A stretch of 64,000 bases of DNA from Pseudomonas parakoreensis (GTDB taxonomy: Bacteria; Pseudomonadota; Gammaproteobacteria; Pseudomonadales; Pseudomonadaceae). The stretch lies in the NCBI RefSeq assembly GCF_021602155.1, contig NZ_BQHY01000002.1, positions 124,001-188,000 of the forward strand, written 5' to 3'. The notes beneath the pieces are model-generated. The model made no database searches. It was given only the letters and a program-made list of their open reading frames with translations, and was not told the origin of the DNA. Shown here piece by piece: positions 1 through 11,077 of the stretch. The position numbers and the translations under genes are program-made. Numbering within the stretch: the first letter of the stretch is position 1; every line of letters starts with the position of its first letter.

Positions 1-474
1 CTTCCAGGGCGAATTTGCTTGAACAGTAATAGGCGATACCGGGCATGGTAATGCTGCCGCCCATCGAGGTGATATTGAGGATGTGTCCGGCTCGCCGCTG
101 TCGGAAGTACGGCACGAACGCCTTGATCATCGCTGCCGCGCCGAACACGTTGACCTCGAACTGATGCCGCATCTGCGCCAGCGGTGACTCCTCGAAAACA
201 CCCTCATGTCCGTAGCCGGCGTTGTTCACCAGCACATCGACCGGACCCAGTCGGGTTTCGACGTCGGCGATCACGCCGTCGATGCGTTCGAAATCCGTGA
301 CGTCAAGTAACACGCCGTGTGCCCGATCTGCTGACAGGGCTTCGAATGACTTCAGGTCGGCGTCATTGCGCACGGTGCCGTCACCCGGTGACCAGCGTTG
401 AGCGCCTCCTGCGCGAGCGCACTGCCAAAGCCGCTGCTGACACCGGTGATGAACAAGGTTTTGAGGCTGTGCAT
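1..474 (-). pseudogene. SDR family oxidoreductase, frameshifted, cut by window start
   Basis: Read on the minus strand from ATG at 474 (GGAG seven bases upstream), the protein begins MHSLKTLFITGVSSGFGSAL, a glycine-rich NAD(P)-binding turn of classical short-chain dehydrogenases. After about residue 31 (GHRV, 382-384) the frame reaches a stop within a dozen codons, while the next frame resumes as GTVRNDADLKSFEALSADR and continues through NNAGYG and the YYCSSK active-site Tyr/Lys to the window edge. Only two bases lie where three are expected around 380-381, so one base is missing. The gene is therefore inactivated, or there is a base-call error. The substrate is unknown; the QFEVNVFGAAAMIKA segment is usual for SDRs acting on small carbonyls. 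The C-terminus lies outside the window. Confidence 0.8.
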
Positions 475-800
475 GGCAAGCTCCGACGGATAAGTGAGAG
501 GCCATGGTAGGCAGCCTGGGGCGAGAGGGGTATGCCGGTTAGTCTGCGAGGATTGCCTGTTCCTATTGGCAGGCCTGCGAAAATCAGCGAAGTGTTACTC
601 AGCTACCGATCTGCACCTTTGCGGGGCTCGCCATGAGCCATCGGGTAGCACATACCGAGTCTTGCAAGACAGGAACTTATCGCCGGTTTTCCGCTTAAAT
701 CTTGCGAATCAAAAGCTTGGCTGAGTTGAACAGAATCTGGCATGCATCGTGCTTTTTGCATCCGTGGATAATTGGATACAAAAAGTCAAAAGGTGCTGCC
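475..800. other. Intergenic region upstream of the GntR gene
   Basis: This 326-base stretch separates the broken SDR from the GntR regulator. I see no credible gene in it. Its right end carries an imperfect inverted repeat described separately (757-780). An AAAAGGTG ribosome site at about 788-794 decides the ATG at 801. Confidence 0.5.
757..780. promoter_or_regulatory. Candidate GntR operator
   Basis: An imperfect inverted repeat, TGCATCC (757-763) and GGATACA (774-780), matches at six of seven positions. TGGATA also occurs twice as a direct repeat at 765-770 and 773-778. FCD-type GntR regulators usually bind short palindromes just upstream of their own gene, so an autoregulatory site is a reasonable inference. 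It has not been compared with other loci. Confidence 0.35.
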
Positions 801-1469
801 ATGCAATTCGCTCCTGCCTTCGATCAACGTCAACCGATGACCGCCGAAGAAGAGGCCTACAACTTTCTTTTGGAGGGCATCTGTGGTGGTCGTTACCGCA
901 AGGGCGACCGGTTGATCGCCGAGGACATCGCCAGTGAAATCGGCATGAGCCGCATGCCGGTGCGCGAAGCGTTTCGCCGTCTCGATGCGCAGGGTCTGGT
1001 GACGCTGAGGCCCAATCGCGGCGCGGTGGTTAGCGGTCTGGATGTCGAGCAGATGCACGAAGTGTTCGAGATGCGCAGTGCGCTAGAGGGCCTGGCGATT
1101 CGCATCGCGGTGCCCAAGATCAGCGAGCGTCAGTTGACGGCGCTGGAGCGGCTTCTCGATGAAATGGATGACTACCGCGACGAGAGTGCGGCGTGGGTCA
1201 GCCGTCATCGCAAGTTCCATGAATACCTGTGCAGCCTCAGCGAACGCCCTCGGTTGCTCAAGCAGATCAGCGCCCTCTACGCGCTGATCGAAGCGCCCAT
1301 GCGCCTGTGGCTGCAGCACATCGAAAAGCCCCTGAGCGCCCGCCAGGAGCACCAGATCATCCTTGATGCGATTCGTGCCGGCGACGCCAGCAAGGCCGAA
1401 GCCGTGGTGCGCGAGCACATCGAAGGCACGGTGCCCGAGCTGATCAAATTTTTGCAATCGGAAAAATAA
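801..1469 (+). CDS. GntR family transcriptional regulator (FadR/FCD type)
   Basis: A protein of 222 residues with an N-terminal winged helix-turn-helix (about residues 15-75: MTAEEEAYNFLLEGI, then LIAEDIASEIGMSRMPVREA and LVTLRPNRGAVV, the classical GntR recognition helix and wing). The C-terminal all-helical FCD ligand-binding domain covers about 80-215, with the histidine-bearing RHRKFHEYL and EHQIILDAIRAGD helices that usually bind a metal and an organic acid. The start at 801 is chosen for the AAAAGGTG site; an upstream extension to 702 lacks support. The gene leads the importer cluster in the same direction, so it probably represses that cluster until a transported compound or its breakdown product binds. 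Confidence 0.9.
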   Translation: MQFAPAFDQRQPMTAEEEAYNFLLEGICGGRYRKGDRLIAEDIASEIGMSRMPVREAFRRLDAQGLVTLRPNRGAVVSGLDVEQMHEVFEMRSALEGLAIRIAVPKISERQLTALERLLDEMDDYRDESAAWVSRHRKFHEYLCSLSERPRLLKQISALYALIEAPMRLWLQHIEKPLSARQEHQIILDAIRAGDASKAEAVVREHIEGTVPELIKFLQSEK

Positions 1470-1500
1470 CCACAGAGCGGAACACGAGTCCGCCGATGTT

Positions 1501-1528
1501 TTGACGTTGAGTACTGCCCCGTTACTAA
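1501..1528 (+). promoter_or_regulatory. Putative sigma-70 promoter of the importer operon
   Basis: TTGACG at 1501-1506 and TACTAA at 1523-1528 are separated by 16 bases, a fair -35/-10 pair. Transcription would begin near 1535, a short distance before the ATG at 1549. No start-site data support it. Confidence 0.35.
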
Positions 1529-1548
1529 CCGAACTGGAGTGTCTGGTC

Positions 1549-2355
1549 ATGCATACGTCTCGCCTGTTATTGGCTGCAATTACCCTCGGACTCTGTTCGC
1601 AATGGGCGCTCGCCGCACCCACGGTGCCGGAGCGTCTGGTCAAGGTCGACAAACTGACCTATTGCTCGGGCATGGATTCGCCGCCGCTGGTGTCTTTCGA
1701 TGAAGCGCAAAAGCCCAAAGGCCTGACCGTCGACCTGGGCCTGGAAATCGCCAAGCGCCTGGGCGACAAGCAGGTCGATTGGCGGGTGATTCCGTTCTCC
1801 GGACTGCTCCCGGCCTTGCTTGCCAAACAGTGCGACATGATCGTCGACCAGCTGTTCGACAAGCCCGAGCGCCGTGAGGTGATCGACATCGTCAACTACA
1901 TGTATTCCAGCCAGGCAGTCGTCGTGCCCAAAGGCAATCCGAAGGCGCTGAAAACCCTGGCGGATCTGAGCGGGCACAAGATCGCGGTGCTTAACGGCTC
2001 GACCATCAAGACCTTGCTCGATGCGGAAAATGAAAGCCTGGCCAAGGCCGGCAAGCCACCGATGAAACTGGTGGTTTACAACACCGACACCGATGCCTTC
2101 CAGGCCTTGCGCATCAATCAGGTCGACGCTTACGGCACCACGGTGGAAACCGCCGGTTATTACGCGGCGATGGCTCCGGATCTGTTCGAAGAAGGCGTCC
2201 CGGCCTTCAGCCGGATCCTTACCGGCCTGGGCATCCGCAAGGACGATGCGCAACTGAGCGCTGCGGTACAGCAGATCATCACCGACATGCGCAGCGACGG
2301 CAGCTACAACCAGCTTCTGAGCAAATGGCACGTTTCCAGCGACACACTCGATTGA
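1549..2355 (+). CDS. ABC transporter substrate-binding protein, amino-acid type
   Basis: A periplasmic solute-binding protein of 268 residues, family 3 (SBP_bac_3). The first 20 or so residues (MHTSRLLLAAITLGLCSQWA, then LA) are a Sec signal peptide. The mature part shows the family pattern: LTYCSGMDSPPLVSFDE, GLTVDLGLEIAKRLG, FSGLLPALLAKQCDMIVDQL, and later LNGSTIKTLL and QALRINQVDAYGTT. It would deliver its ligand to the permease and ATPase encoded directly downstream. Upstream in-frame codons to 1501 give no signal peptide, so ATG 1549 is preferred. The two cysteines (in TYCSGM and KQCDMI) might form a disulfide, which is inference. The ligand cannot be read from the sequence; the neighbouring gamma-glutamyltransferase suggests a glutamyl compound. 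Confidence 0.88.
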   Translation: MHTSRLLLAAITLGLCSQWALAAPTVPERLVKVDKLTYCSGMDSPPLVSFDEAQKPKGLTVDLGLEIAKRLGDKQVDWRVIPFSGLLPALLAKQCDMIVDQLFDKPERREVIDIVNYMYSSQAVVVPKGNPKALKTLADLSGHKIAVLNGSTIKTLLDAENESLAKAGKPPMKLVVYNTDTDAFQALRINQVDAYGTTVETAGYYAAMAPDLFEEGVPAFSRILTGLGIRKDDAQLSAAVQQIITDMRSDGSYNQLLSKWHVSSDTLD

Positions 2356-2366
2356 GGTAAGCGTTG

Positions 2367-3143
2367 ATGAACTTCAATTGGGATGTGTTCTGGCAATACC
2401 TGTTGCAGCCGAGCGGGGTTTATCTCACCGGGCTCTGGCTGACCTGTCTGATCAGTGTGCTGGCAATGCTGCTGGGCTGTGTGCTGGGGTTGGCCGCTGC
2501 ATTGTTGCGTTTGTCGAAGAACCCGTTGCTGCATCTGCCCGTGCGTTTTTATGTGTGGCTGATGCGCGGCACGCCGTTGCTGGTGCAGATCGTTTTCCTC
2601 TACACCGCGCTGGCGGCGGGCGGGATTTTTCGCTTCGAAGACATTGAGCTGTTCGGGCTGGTGGTGCCCGGCAACATCCAGGCGGCGATCATTGCTCTGG
2701 GGCTCAACGAAGGCGCGTACATGGCCGAGATCATCCGCGCCGGGATCGGCGCCGTGGACAAGGGCCAGTACGAGGCCGGGCGTTCGCTGGGCATGACCTT
2801 CGCCAAACTGATGCGCCGCATCGTCCTGCCGCAAGCGTTCCGGGTGATCGTGCCGCCGCTGGGCAACGAGTTCAACGTGATGCTGAAAAACACCACGCTG
2901 GTCAGCGTGATCGGCGTGCAAGAGCTGTTGCTCAGCACGCAGATGGTCACCTCGGCGACTTTTCGGGTGTTCGAGTTGTACCTGGTGGTGGCTATTTATT
3001 TCCTGTTGCTTACCACGCTGTGGGGCTTTTTTCAGCGCTGGCTGGAGAACCGCTTCGGCCAGTCCGACCGACCTTCTTCGCCACCGCCGGCCTCCAGTCG
3101 GATGTTCGGTCGCAGCACTCTGAAACTGCTGAGGGGACGCTAA
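2367..3143 (+). CDS. ABC transporter permease, polar amino-acid type
   Basis: An inner-membrane permease of 258 residues with about five hydrophobic helices, for example [20 protein letters not shown] and [20 protein letters not shown]. The cytoplasmic EAA loop that docks on the ATPase is clear: [20 protein letters not shown], followed by [14 protein letters not shown]. This is typical of HisM/GlnP-family permeases. Only one permease is encoded, so the channel is probably a homodimer, as in GlnP systems. The ATG at 2367 follows the binding-protein stop by 11 bases, and the stop is two bases before the ATPase start, so the three genes form one operon. Confidence 0.9.
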   Translation: MNFNWDVFWQYLLQPSGVYLTGLWLTCLISVLAMLLGCVLGLAAALLRLSKNPLLHLPVRFYVWLMRGTPLLVQIVFLYTALAAGGIFRFEDIELFGLVVPGNIQAAIIALGLNEGAYMAEIIRAGIGAVDKGQYEAGRSLGMTFAKLMRRIVLPQAFRVIVPPLGNEFNVMLKNTTLVSVIGVQELLLSTQMVTSATFRVFELYLVVAIYFLLLTTLWGFFQRWLENRFGQSDRPSSPPPASSRMFGRSTLKLLRGR

Positions 3144-3145
3144 GC

Positions 3146-5037
<1,892 letters not shown>

Positions 5038-5062
5038 ATTGCTGATTTGAAGAGCCTTTGCC

Positions 5063-6673
5063 ATGTTGAAATTTTCTGCTCACGAATACCCTTATCCGTC
5101 GCAACGCCAAAGCGTCTTCGCCCGTCGTGGCATGGTTGCGGCGTCCCAACCTTTGGCCGCGCAGGCCGGTATCGAGATGCTGCAAAAGGGTGGTAACGCG
5201 ATCGACGCCGCCATCGCCACGGCGGCGGCACTGACCGTGGTCGAGCCTACGGGGTGTGGCCTGGGCGGCGATGCGTTTGCGCTGGTCTGGTTCAAGGATC
5301 AGTTGCATGGCCTCAATGCTAACGGTCACGCCCCGGCCAGTCTGAGCATCGAAGCGGTGAAGACGGCCGGCCATGAGCAAATGCCGTTGTATGGCTGGAC
5401 GCCCGTGACGGTGCCCGGTTGTCCATCGGCCTGGGCCGAGCTGTCGCAACGTTTTGGTGTGTTGCCGTTCGCCGATTTGCTGCAACCGGCGATCAGTCTG
5501 GCCAGAGACGGTTTTCCGCTGTCGCCGGTGGTTGCCCATCAATGGCAGATCGCGCTGGATGAATTCAGTCCCTATCGCAATGAAGGGCTGCAGGCCTGGT
5601 TCGACACGTTCTTGATTGACGGTCGCGCGCCCAGGGCCGGAGAGATTTTCCGTAACCCGGCGCAGGCGCGAACCCTCGAAGAACTGGCCCTCACGCGTTG
5701 CGAGAGTTTGTATCGCGGCGATTTGGCGCAACGCCTGGATGCGCATTCGCGGGCAACGGGCGGCTATCTGCGCGCCACGGATCTTGAGCATTACCGCGCG
5801 CAGTGGGTCGAGCCCATCCACGTCAATTATCGCGGCGTGGATGTCTGGGAAATCCCGCCGAGCGGGCAGGGGCTGGTGGCGCTGATGGCGCTGAAGATTC
5901 TTGAAGGTTTCGACTTCGACCACCGTGACAGTCAGCAGACTTGGCATCGCCAGCTGGAAGCGATGAAGCTGGCCTACAGCGATGGTCTGCACTACATCAC
6001 CGATCCGCTGCACATGCGCGTGGCCGTGGTCGATCTGTTGAGTGACGGCTACAGCGCCCGCCGCCGTGCTCAGATTGGCGATCAGGCGCAGCCGCCGAAG
6101 CCGGGCGATCCACACGCCAGTGGCACGGTGTACCTGGCCACCGCGGACGGGCAGGGCAACATGGTCTCGTTCATCCAGAGCAATTACCACGGCTTCGGCT
6201 CCGGCGTGGTGCTGCCCGACAGCGGCATTGCCCTGCAAAACCGAGGGCAGGAATTCAGCCTTGATCCCGAGCATGCCAACGCGTTGGCTCCCGGCAAAAA
6301 GACCTTTCACACGATCATTCCCGGCTTCCTCACCAAGGATGGCCAGGCGCTGGGGCCGTTTGGCGTGATGGGCGGCTACATGCAGCCGCAAGGCCATGTG
6401 CAAATGGTCATGAACCTGGTGGATTTCGGCCTGAACCCGCAGTCGGCACTGGACGCGCCGCGCTGGCAGTGGCTGGGCGGGATGAAGGTCGGCATCGAGC
6501 AGGGCGCTTCAAGGGATCTGGCCAATGCGTTGGCGCGTCGTGGACATGAGGTGCAGATCGCCAGTGACCTCACGGATTACGGACGCGGACAGATCATTTT
6601 GCGTGATCCGGTGACGGGCGTGCTGTGTGGCGGGACGGAGCCGAGGGCGGATTCGCATATTGCGGTCTGGTAG
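5063..6673 (+). CDS. Gamma-glutamyltransferase family protein (Ntn hydrolase)
   Basis: A protein of 536 residues, near normal length for the family. The N-terminal block ARRGMVAASQPLAAQAGIEM, the GGNAIDAAIATAAAL motif and GCGLGGDAFALVW are classic for gamma-glutamyltransferases. These enzymes cleave themselves and use the newly exposed threonine to break gamma-glutamyl bonds. The likely nucleophile is Thr355 (6125-6127) in ASGTVYLATADGQGNMVSFI. This differs from the TTHFSV motif of E. coli Ggt and matches the YwrD-like branch. No signal peptide is visible, so the enzyme appears cytoplasmic, consistent with acting on an imported substrate. It lies 25 bases after the polyamine-binding protein. 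Substrate by inference: a gamma-glutamyl amine or peptide. Confidence 0.88.
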   Translation: MLKFSAHEYPYPSQRQSVFARRGMVAASQPLAAQAGIEMLQKGGNAIDAAIATAAALTVVEPTGCGLGGDAFALVWFKDQLHGLNANGHAPASLSIEAVKTAGHEQMPLYGWTPVTVPGCPSAWAELSQRFGVLPFADLLQPAISLARDGFPLSPVVAHQWQIALDEFSPYRNEGLQAWFDTFLIDGRAPRAGEIFRNPAQARTLEELALTRCESLYRGDLAQRLDAHSRATGGYLRATDLEHYRAQWVEPIHVNYRGVDVWEIPPSGQGLVALMALKILEGFDFDHRDSQQTWHRQLEAMKLAYSDGLHYITDPLHMRVAVVDLLSDGYSARRRAQIGDQAQPPKPGDPHASGTVYLATADGQGNMVSFIQSNYHGFGSGVVLPDSGIALQNRGQEFSLDPEHANALAPGKKTFHTIIPGFLTKDGQALGPFGVMGGYMQPQGHVQMVMNLVDFGLNPQSALDAPRWQWLGGMKVGIEQGASRDLANALARRGHEVQIASDLTDYGRGQIILRDPVTGVLCGGTEPRADSHIAVW

Positions 6674-6779
6674 AGACGGCAGGCACTCGTCAGGTCAGGA
6701 GCACACACTTTTTCACAAAGACCTCCCGGGATCCAATCGATGGCAGAATCTCCCTGACTTGACTGTTTTGGAGAACACC

Positions 6780-8639
6780 ATGCTTCGTGTGTTTGAACGA
6801 AGACTCGACCCTTTCCCGCCTGATGAGCTGCCACCGCCGCCCAACGGTCTGGCCAGGTTTCTCTGGGCCTGCACTCGGGGGGCGCGCGGCTACGTCCTCG
6901 CGCTGGCGTTGCTCAGCGCCGCCGTGTCGGTTTATGAAGCGTGGCTGTTTTCCTTCCTCGGCCAGGTCGTCGATCTGCTCTCGACCTGGCAGGCGGGCGG
7001 GGAAGCGGCTGCGCAGGAGCGTCGCGTGTTGTGGGGCATGGGCATCGTCATGGTGCTCAGTGTCGGGCTGGTGGCGTTGCGTACCATGGTTCAGCACCAG
7101 ATTCTGGCAATTAACCTGCCGCTGCGCCTGCGCTGGGATTTCCATCGGCTGATGCTGAGGCAAAGCCTTTCGTTTTTCTCCGATGAGTTTTCCGGACGGG
7201 TCACGACCAAGGTGATGCAGACAGCGCTTGCCGTGCGCGATGTGCTGTTCACCATGATCGAGATCCTGCCCGGGATCGGCGTGTACTTCATCGCGATCAT
7301 CGCCTTGGCCGGCGGTTTTGCGCTGAAGCTGATGCTGCCGTTTCTCGCGTGGGTCGTGTTGTTCGGGCTGGCCATGGGATATTTCGTGCCGCGGCTGGGC
7401 AAGGTCGGCCAGGAGCAGGCCAATGCGCGCTCGATGATGACCGGGCGTATCGCCGACGCGTACACCAACATCACCACGGTGAAACTGTTCTCCCACTCCA
7501 ACCGCGAAGCGCACTTTGCACGGGCGGCGATGGAGGACTTCAAGCAAACCGGCTTTCGCCAGATGCGTCTGGTCAGCCTGTTTGAGATCGTCAATCAGGC
7601 CCTGGTGGTGGCATTGATCATGTCAGCGGGCGGCTATGCCCTGTGGCTGTGGCACCAGGGCGATGTCGGCGCCGGCGCGGTGGCGGCGATCACCGCCATG
7701 GCGTTGCGGATCAATGGCATGTCGAACTGGATCATGTGGCAGATGACCTCGCTGTTCGAAAGCATCGGCACCGTTCAGGACGGCATGGCGACCCTGACCC
7801 AGGGCACCAAGGTGCAGGACGCGCCGGATGCCGGCGTGTTGGTGACCTCGGGCGGCGCGGTGACGTTCGACAAAGTGAAATTCAATTACGGTGGCGAGCG
7901 TCAGGTGCTCGATGGCTTGAGCCTGAGCATCCGCCCCGGGGAAAAGATCGGCCTGGTGGGCCGCTCCGGTGCCGGCAAATCGACGCTGATCAACTTGCTG
8001 CTGCGTTTCTATGATGTCGACAGTGGCGAGATTCGGATCGACGGCCAGAACATTGCGCACGTGACTCAAGACAGCCTGCGCAGTGCCATTGGCATGGTTA
8101 CGCAGGACACTTCGCTGCTGCACCGCTCGATTCGCGACAACATTGCCTACGGCCGGCCCGATGCCACCGACGCGCAGATCCGCCGTGCGGCGGCCAACGC
8201 CCAGGCTGACGAATTCATCAGCCAGTTGAGCGATCGCCAGGGTCATACCGGTTACGACACTCTGGTGGGCGAGCGCGGGATCAAGCTGTCCGGCGGCCAG
8301 CGCCAACGGGTGGCGATTGCCCGGGTGATGCTTAAGAACGCACCGATTCTGCTATTGGACGAAGCCACCAGTGCGCTGGATTCGGAGGTTGAAGTGGCGA
8401 TTCAGGAAAGCCTCGACGACATGATGCAGGGCAAGACCGTGATCGCGATCGCCCATCGACTGTCGACGATTGCAGCGATGGACCGGCTGATTGTCATGGA
8501 TGACGGACGCATCATCGAGCAGGGCACCCACGCCGAATTGCTGGAGAAAAATGGCGTGTATGCTCGGCTGTGGGCGCATCAGAGCGGCGGCTTCCTGGGT
8601 GAGGACAAAGGCGTGATCGAGGCGGTGGATCAGGCCTGA
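6780..8639 (+). CDS. ABC exporter, fused permease-ATPase (MsbA/MdlB-like)
   Basis: A half-transporter of 619 residues that would act as a homodimer. Residues about 25-330 hold the six-helix exporter core (for example GYVLALALLSAAVSVYEAWL and GVYFIAIIALAGGFALKLML). The nucleotide-binding domain follows: Walker A GLVGRSGAGKST (near residue 395), signature LSGGQRQRVAIARV (near 502), Walker B ILLLDEATSALDS and the H-loop AIAHRLSTIAA. The start at 6780 lies behind a GGAG eight bases upstream. It exports an unknown lipid or drug-like compound. The last ten bases overlap the end of the convergent, broken permease gene. A scrap of a similar C-terminus lies at about 12770-12832. Confidence 0.9.
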   Translation: MLRVFERRLDPFPPDELPPPPNGLARFLWACTRGARGYVLALALLSAAVSVYEAWLFSFLGQVVDLLSTWQAGGEAAAQERRVLWGMGIVMVLSVGLVALRTMVQHQILAINLPLRLRWDFHRLMLRQSLSFFSDEFSGRVTTKVMQTALAVRDVLFTMIEILPGIGVYFIAIIALAGGFALKLMLPFLAWVVLFGLAMGYFVPRLGKVGQEQANARSMMTGRIADAYTNITTVKLFSHSNREAHFARAAMEDFKQTGFRQMRLVSLFEIVNQALVVALIMSAGGYALWLWHQGDVGAGAVAAITAMALRINGMSNWIMWQMTSLFESIGTVQDGMATLTQGTKVQDAPDAGVLVTSGGAVTFDKVKFNYGGERQVLDGLSLSIRPGEKIGLVGRSGAGKSTLINLLLRFYDVDSGEIRIDGQNIAHVTQDSLRSAIGMVTQDTSLLHRSIRDNIAYGRPDATDAQIRRAAANAQADEFISQLSDRQGHTGYDTLVGERGIKLSGGQRQRVAIARVMLKNAPILLLDEATSALDSEVEVAIQESLDDMMQGKTVIAIAHRLSTIAAMDRLIVMDDGRIIEQGTHAELLEKNGVYARLWAHQSGGFLGEDKGVIEAVDQA

Positions 8640-10036
8640 CCCACCGACGTTGCTCGCGTCGCCGGGGCAGGGTGACGCGACGTCATCAAGCCGATAAAGG
8701 AGATTGCCAGCGCCAGGCCAATGGTGGTGGTGACTTCGGTGCGGTGCTGCGGAGTAATCATCATGACCGCCAGCGCCGCACAGATGAAGCCGATCACCAG
8801 CCACGTCAGCCAGGGAAACAGCCACATGCGGAAGGTCAGCTCGACCTTGCGCTGTTGCAATATCCGCCGCATGCGCAGCTGCGACACCGCAATCGCCAGG
8901 TACACCAGCAAGGCAATCGCCCCGGAACTGGCCAATAGAAACTCGAACAGCCCGGCGGGCATGAAGTAGCTCCATACGGTGATCGACGCGCCCAACACGG
9001 TGCTGGCGATCACGGCGGCCCGCGGCACACCGGCCGCGGAAGTCGCCTTCAGCGCTTTCGGTGCATCGCCTCTACGACCCAGCGAGTACAACATGCGCGA
9101 GGCAATGTAGATCGAGGAGTTCATGCAACTGGCCACGGCGATCAGGACGACAACGTCGACCATGAACTTTGCATTTGGAATGTTCATGATTTCCAGGGCG
9201 CGCTGATACGAGCCCACCGAGGCCAGCAACGGATCATTCCAGGGCACCACGGAGATGACCACGAAGATCGACAGCAGGTAAAACACGCCAATGCGCCAGA
9301 TCACCGAGCGGGTGGCCTTGGCAATGTTCTGCGCCGGGTTATTCGATTCGGCAGCGGCAATGGTCACCGCTTCAGTGCCGATGAAGCTGAACATGATCGT
9401 GATGAAAGCGCCGACCACCGCCGACAAGCCGTTGGGCGCAAAACCGCCGTGCGTGGCCATCAGACTGCTCAATCCGCTGACTTCACGGTCGGGAACCCAA
9501 CCCATCAACACGGCAAAACCGACACCGATGAAGCCGATGATCGCCACGACCTTGGCCATGGCGAACCAGAACTCGAACTCACCATATTTGGACACGCTGA
9601 ACAGGTTGGTCACCACCAGCGCAATGATCGATCCCAACGCGAACAGCCAGGCATCGACCTGCGGAAACTATTGGTTCAACACATGCCCGGCTGCCAGCGC
9701 TTCGATAGGAATGACCAGCACCCAGAACCACCAGTACAACCAGCCGATGGTAAAACCGGCCCAGCGGCCGATGGCCTGGTCGGCATAGGTGGAGAAAGAA
9801 CCGGTGTCCGGATTGGCCACCGCCATCTCGCCGAGCATGCGCATGACCAGCACGACGAGCAAACCGGAAAACAGATAGGCGAGCAGCACCGCCGGCCCTG
9901 CTGCGGCAATGGCGTGCCCTGAACCGACGAACAAACCGGCGCCGATAATCCCGGCGATGGACAGCATTGTGACGTGACGAGGCTTGAAGCCCTGCGCCAA
10001 TTGGCTACTCGAATCCATGGAGATCGGGCTGATCAT
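8630..10036 (-). pseudogene. gabP: GABA permease (APC family) gene with in-frame stop
   Basis: The translation on both sides of the stop follows E. coli GabP closely as remembered: FKPRHVTMLSIAGIIGAGLF, PDTGSFSTYADQAIGRWAGF and IGWLYWWFWVLVIPIEALAA, then, after the stop, NLFSVSKYGEFEFWFAMAKV and SFIGTEAVTIAAAESNNPAQ to the C-terminus. Codon 123 is TAG (9668-9670) in VLNQ-stop-FPQVD, where related proteins carry Trp, so one TGG-to-TAG change explains it. The frame is intact otherwise, about 468 codons. The product would be a truncated four-helix fragment unless the stop is suppressed. Expected role: proton-driven uptake of 4-aminobutyrate. Start 10036 is chosen from weak ribosome signals; 10018 is possible. 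Confidence 0.87.
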
Positions 10037-10444
10037 CGGTATTTTTATTCTCTGCTGATCGACATTTAAGCGAATTGAACGGGCACCCGATCGAGCACCA
10101 TCGTTGCCTGCTGAAACTCCCGAAAGAAGCCCGTCCAACCGCCGCAGTTCTTATCAACCCCATGATCCGAGCGGGGTCGTTTGATACGAAGACACGGCAC
10201 CTTAGCCGGCCTTGTCGCTGACTCAGTAGCCTGATTGCGCCATGATCGTGTCTGATATCGACATGTGAATACCATGAGGTCGTATTGGAATTTTCTACGA
10301 ATCTCTCAGCTATTCGACCGAACCGCGCATCAGCCGGGAAAAAGATCGAGTCGAATATGCCAACATTCAGGGCGGTAGTTCAGACAGCGTCCGCCGGCGG
10401 GTGGCTGACTATTACGATGGGGGCTTTTGGACAGGGGCTATGCA
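10037..10444. other. Non-coding stretch before the VOC gene
   Basis: I see no credible gene in these 408 bases. The stretch lies between the divergent gabP remnant and the VOC gene and must hold both promoters, but I cannot place -35/-10 boxes with confidence. A GC-rich small palindrome (CCGCCGGCGG) lies near 10390-10400. Confidence 0.4.
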
Positions 10445-10900
10445 ATGGATCTGAAGTTCAGTCATGTAGATGTACTGGTCAATAATCTCGAGGAAGCCTG
10501 TGCTTACTATGCACACATACTAAACGCCAGGATTTCTAAAACGCTTGTCTGGGAGCGGGGCGGTCTGCATGTTCGCTACGCGATAGCACTGATAGGTCAA
10601 GAACGTTTCATGCTGGTGCAACCGTTGGCAGGCAATCTGAAAGAGCTTTTGGATTCCTCGGGTGAAGGCATGATTTACCGCCACTGCTACTCAACGAAAG
10701 ATATCGAAAAAGCCTATGACGAGCTGATGGACGCGGGTGTTCAGCCTCAAGACGAAAATGGAGCGCCATTGGCTCGCGCGAATCTGCAATCCCCGGCCGG
10801 CGCACGCATTATCTGGCTACCAAAGCGCTTCGGGCATTTCTCTATCGAGATACTCGAAGAAAAGGCGCTGGAAGCGTTTATCGAGACTGCGTTTATCTGA
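10445..10900 (+). CDS. VOC superfamily (glyoxalase/bleomycin-resistance fold) protein
   Basis: A protein of 151 residues. The start MDLKFSHVDVLVNNLEEACA and the later HCYSTKDIEKAYDELMDAGV give the paired beta-alpha-beta modules of the vicinal oxygen chelate fold, with FGHFSIEILEE at the end as the usual last metal-ligand strand. Candidate metal residues are His7, His in YRHCYS and Glu in FSIEI. The AGGGGC site just before 10445 supports this start. The substrate cannot be assigned; family members range from dioxygenases to lactoylglutathione lyases and methylmalonyl-CoA epimerases, and the overall length and SPAGARIIWLP segment are epimerase-like. Confidence 0.75.
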   Translation: MDLKFSHVDVLVNNLEEACAYYAHILNARISKTLVWERGGLHVRYAIALIGQERFMLVQPLAGNLKELLDSSGEGMIYRHCYSTKDIEKAYDELMDAGVQPQDENGAPLARANLQSPAGARIIWLPKRFGHFSIEILEEKALEAFIETAFI

Positions 10901-11017
10901 AAAACAGCGGCCACTCCTGGATTAAGTGACTTGGCAATGGCAGCGAGCGGCGCAGTGCCCACGCCGGCTTTTATTCGATTGCAGCCCTTCGCTAAAAAGC
11001 AACAACTGGGATAGGTC

Positions 11018-11032
11018 GGCCAAAAGCAGCCG
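11018..11032 (+). repeat. GGCCAAAAAGCAGCC repeat, copy 1
   Basis: The identical 15-base word occurs again at 11598-11612, so the two copies flank the orphan gene at 11078-11443 as direct repeats 580 bases apart. Similar words occur often between Pseudomonas genes, so this may be a widespread degenerate intergenic element rather than an insertion scar. Confidence 0.4.
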
Positions 11033-11077
11033 TTAGGGAAAGACGGATCTACAAAGCAGGCACTGTCTGCCATCGGA

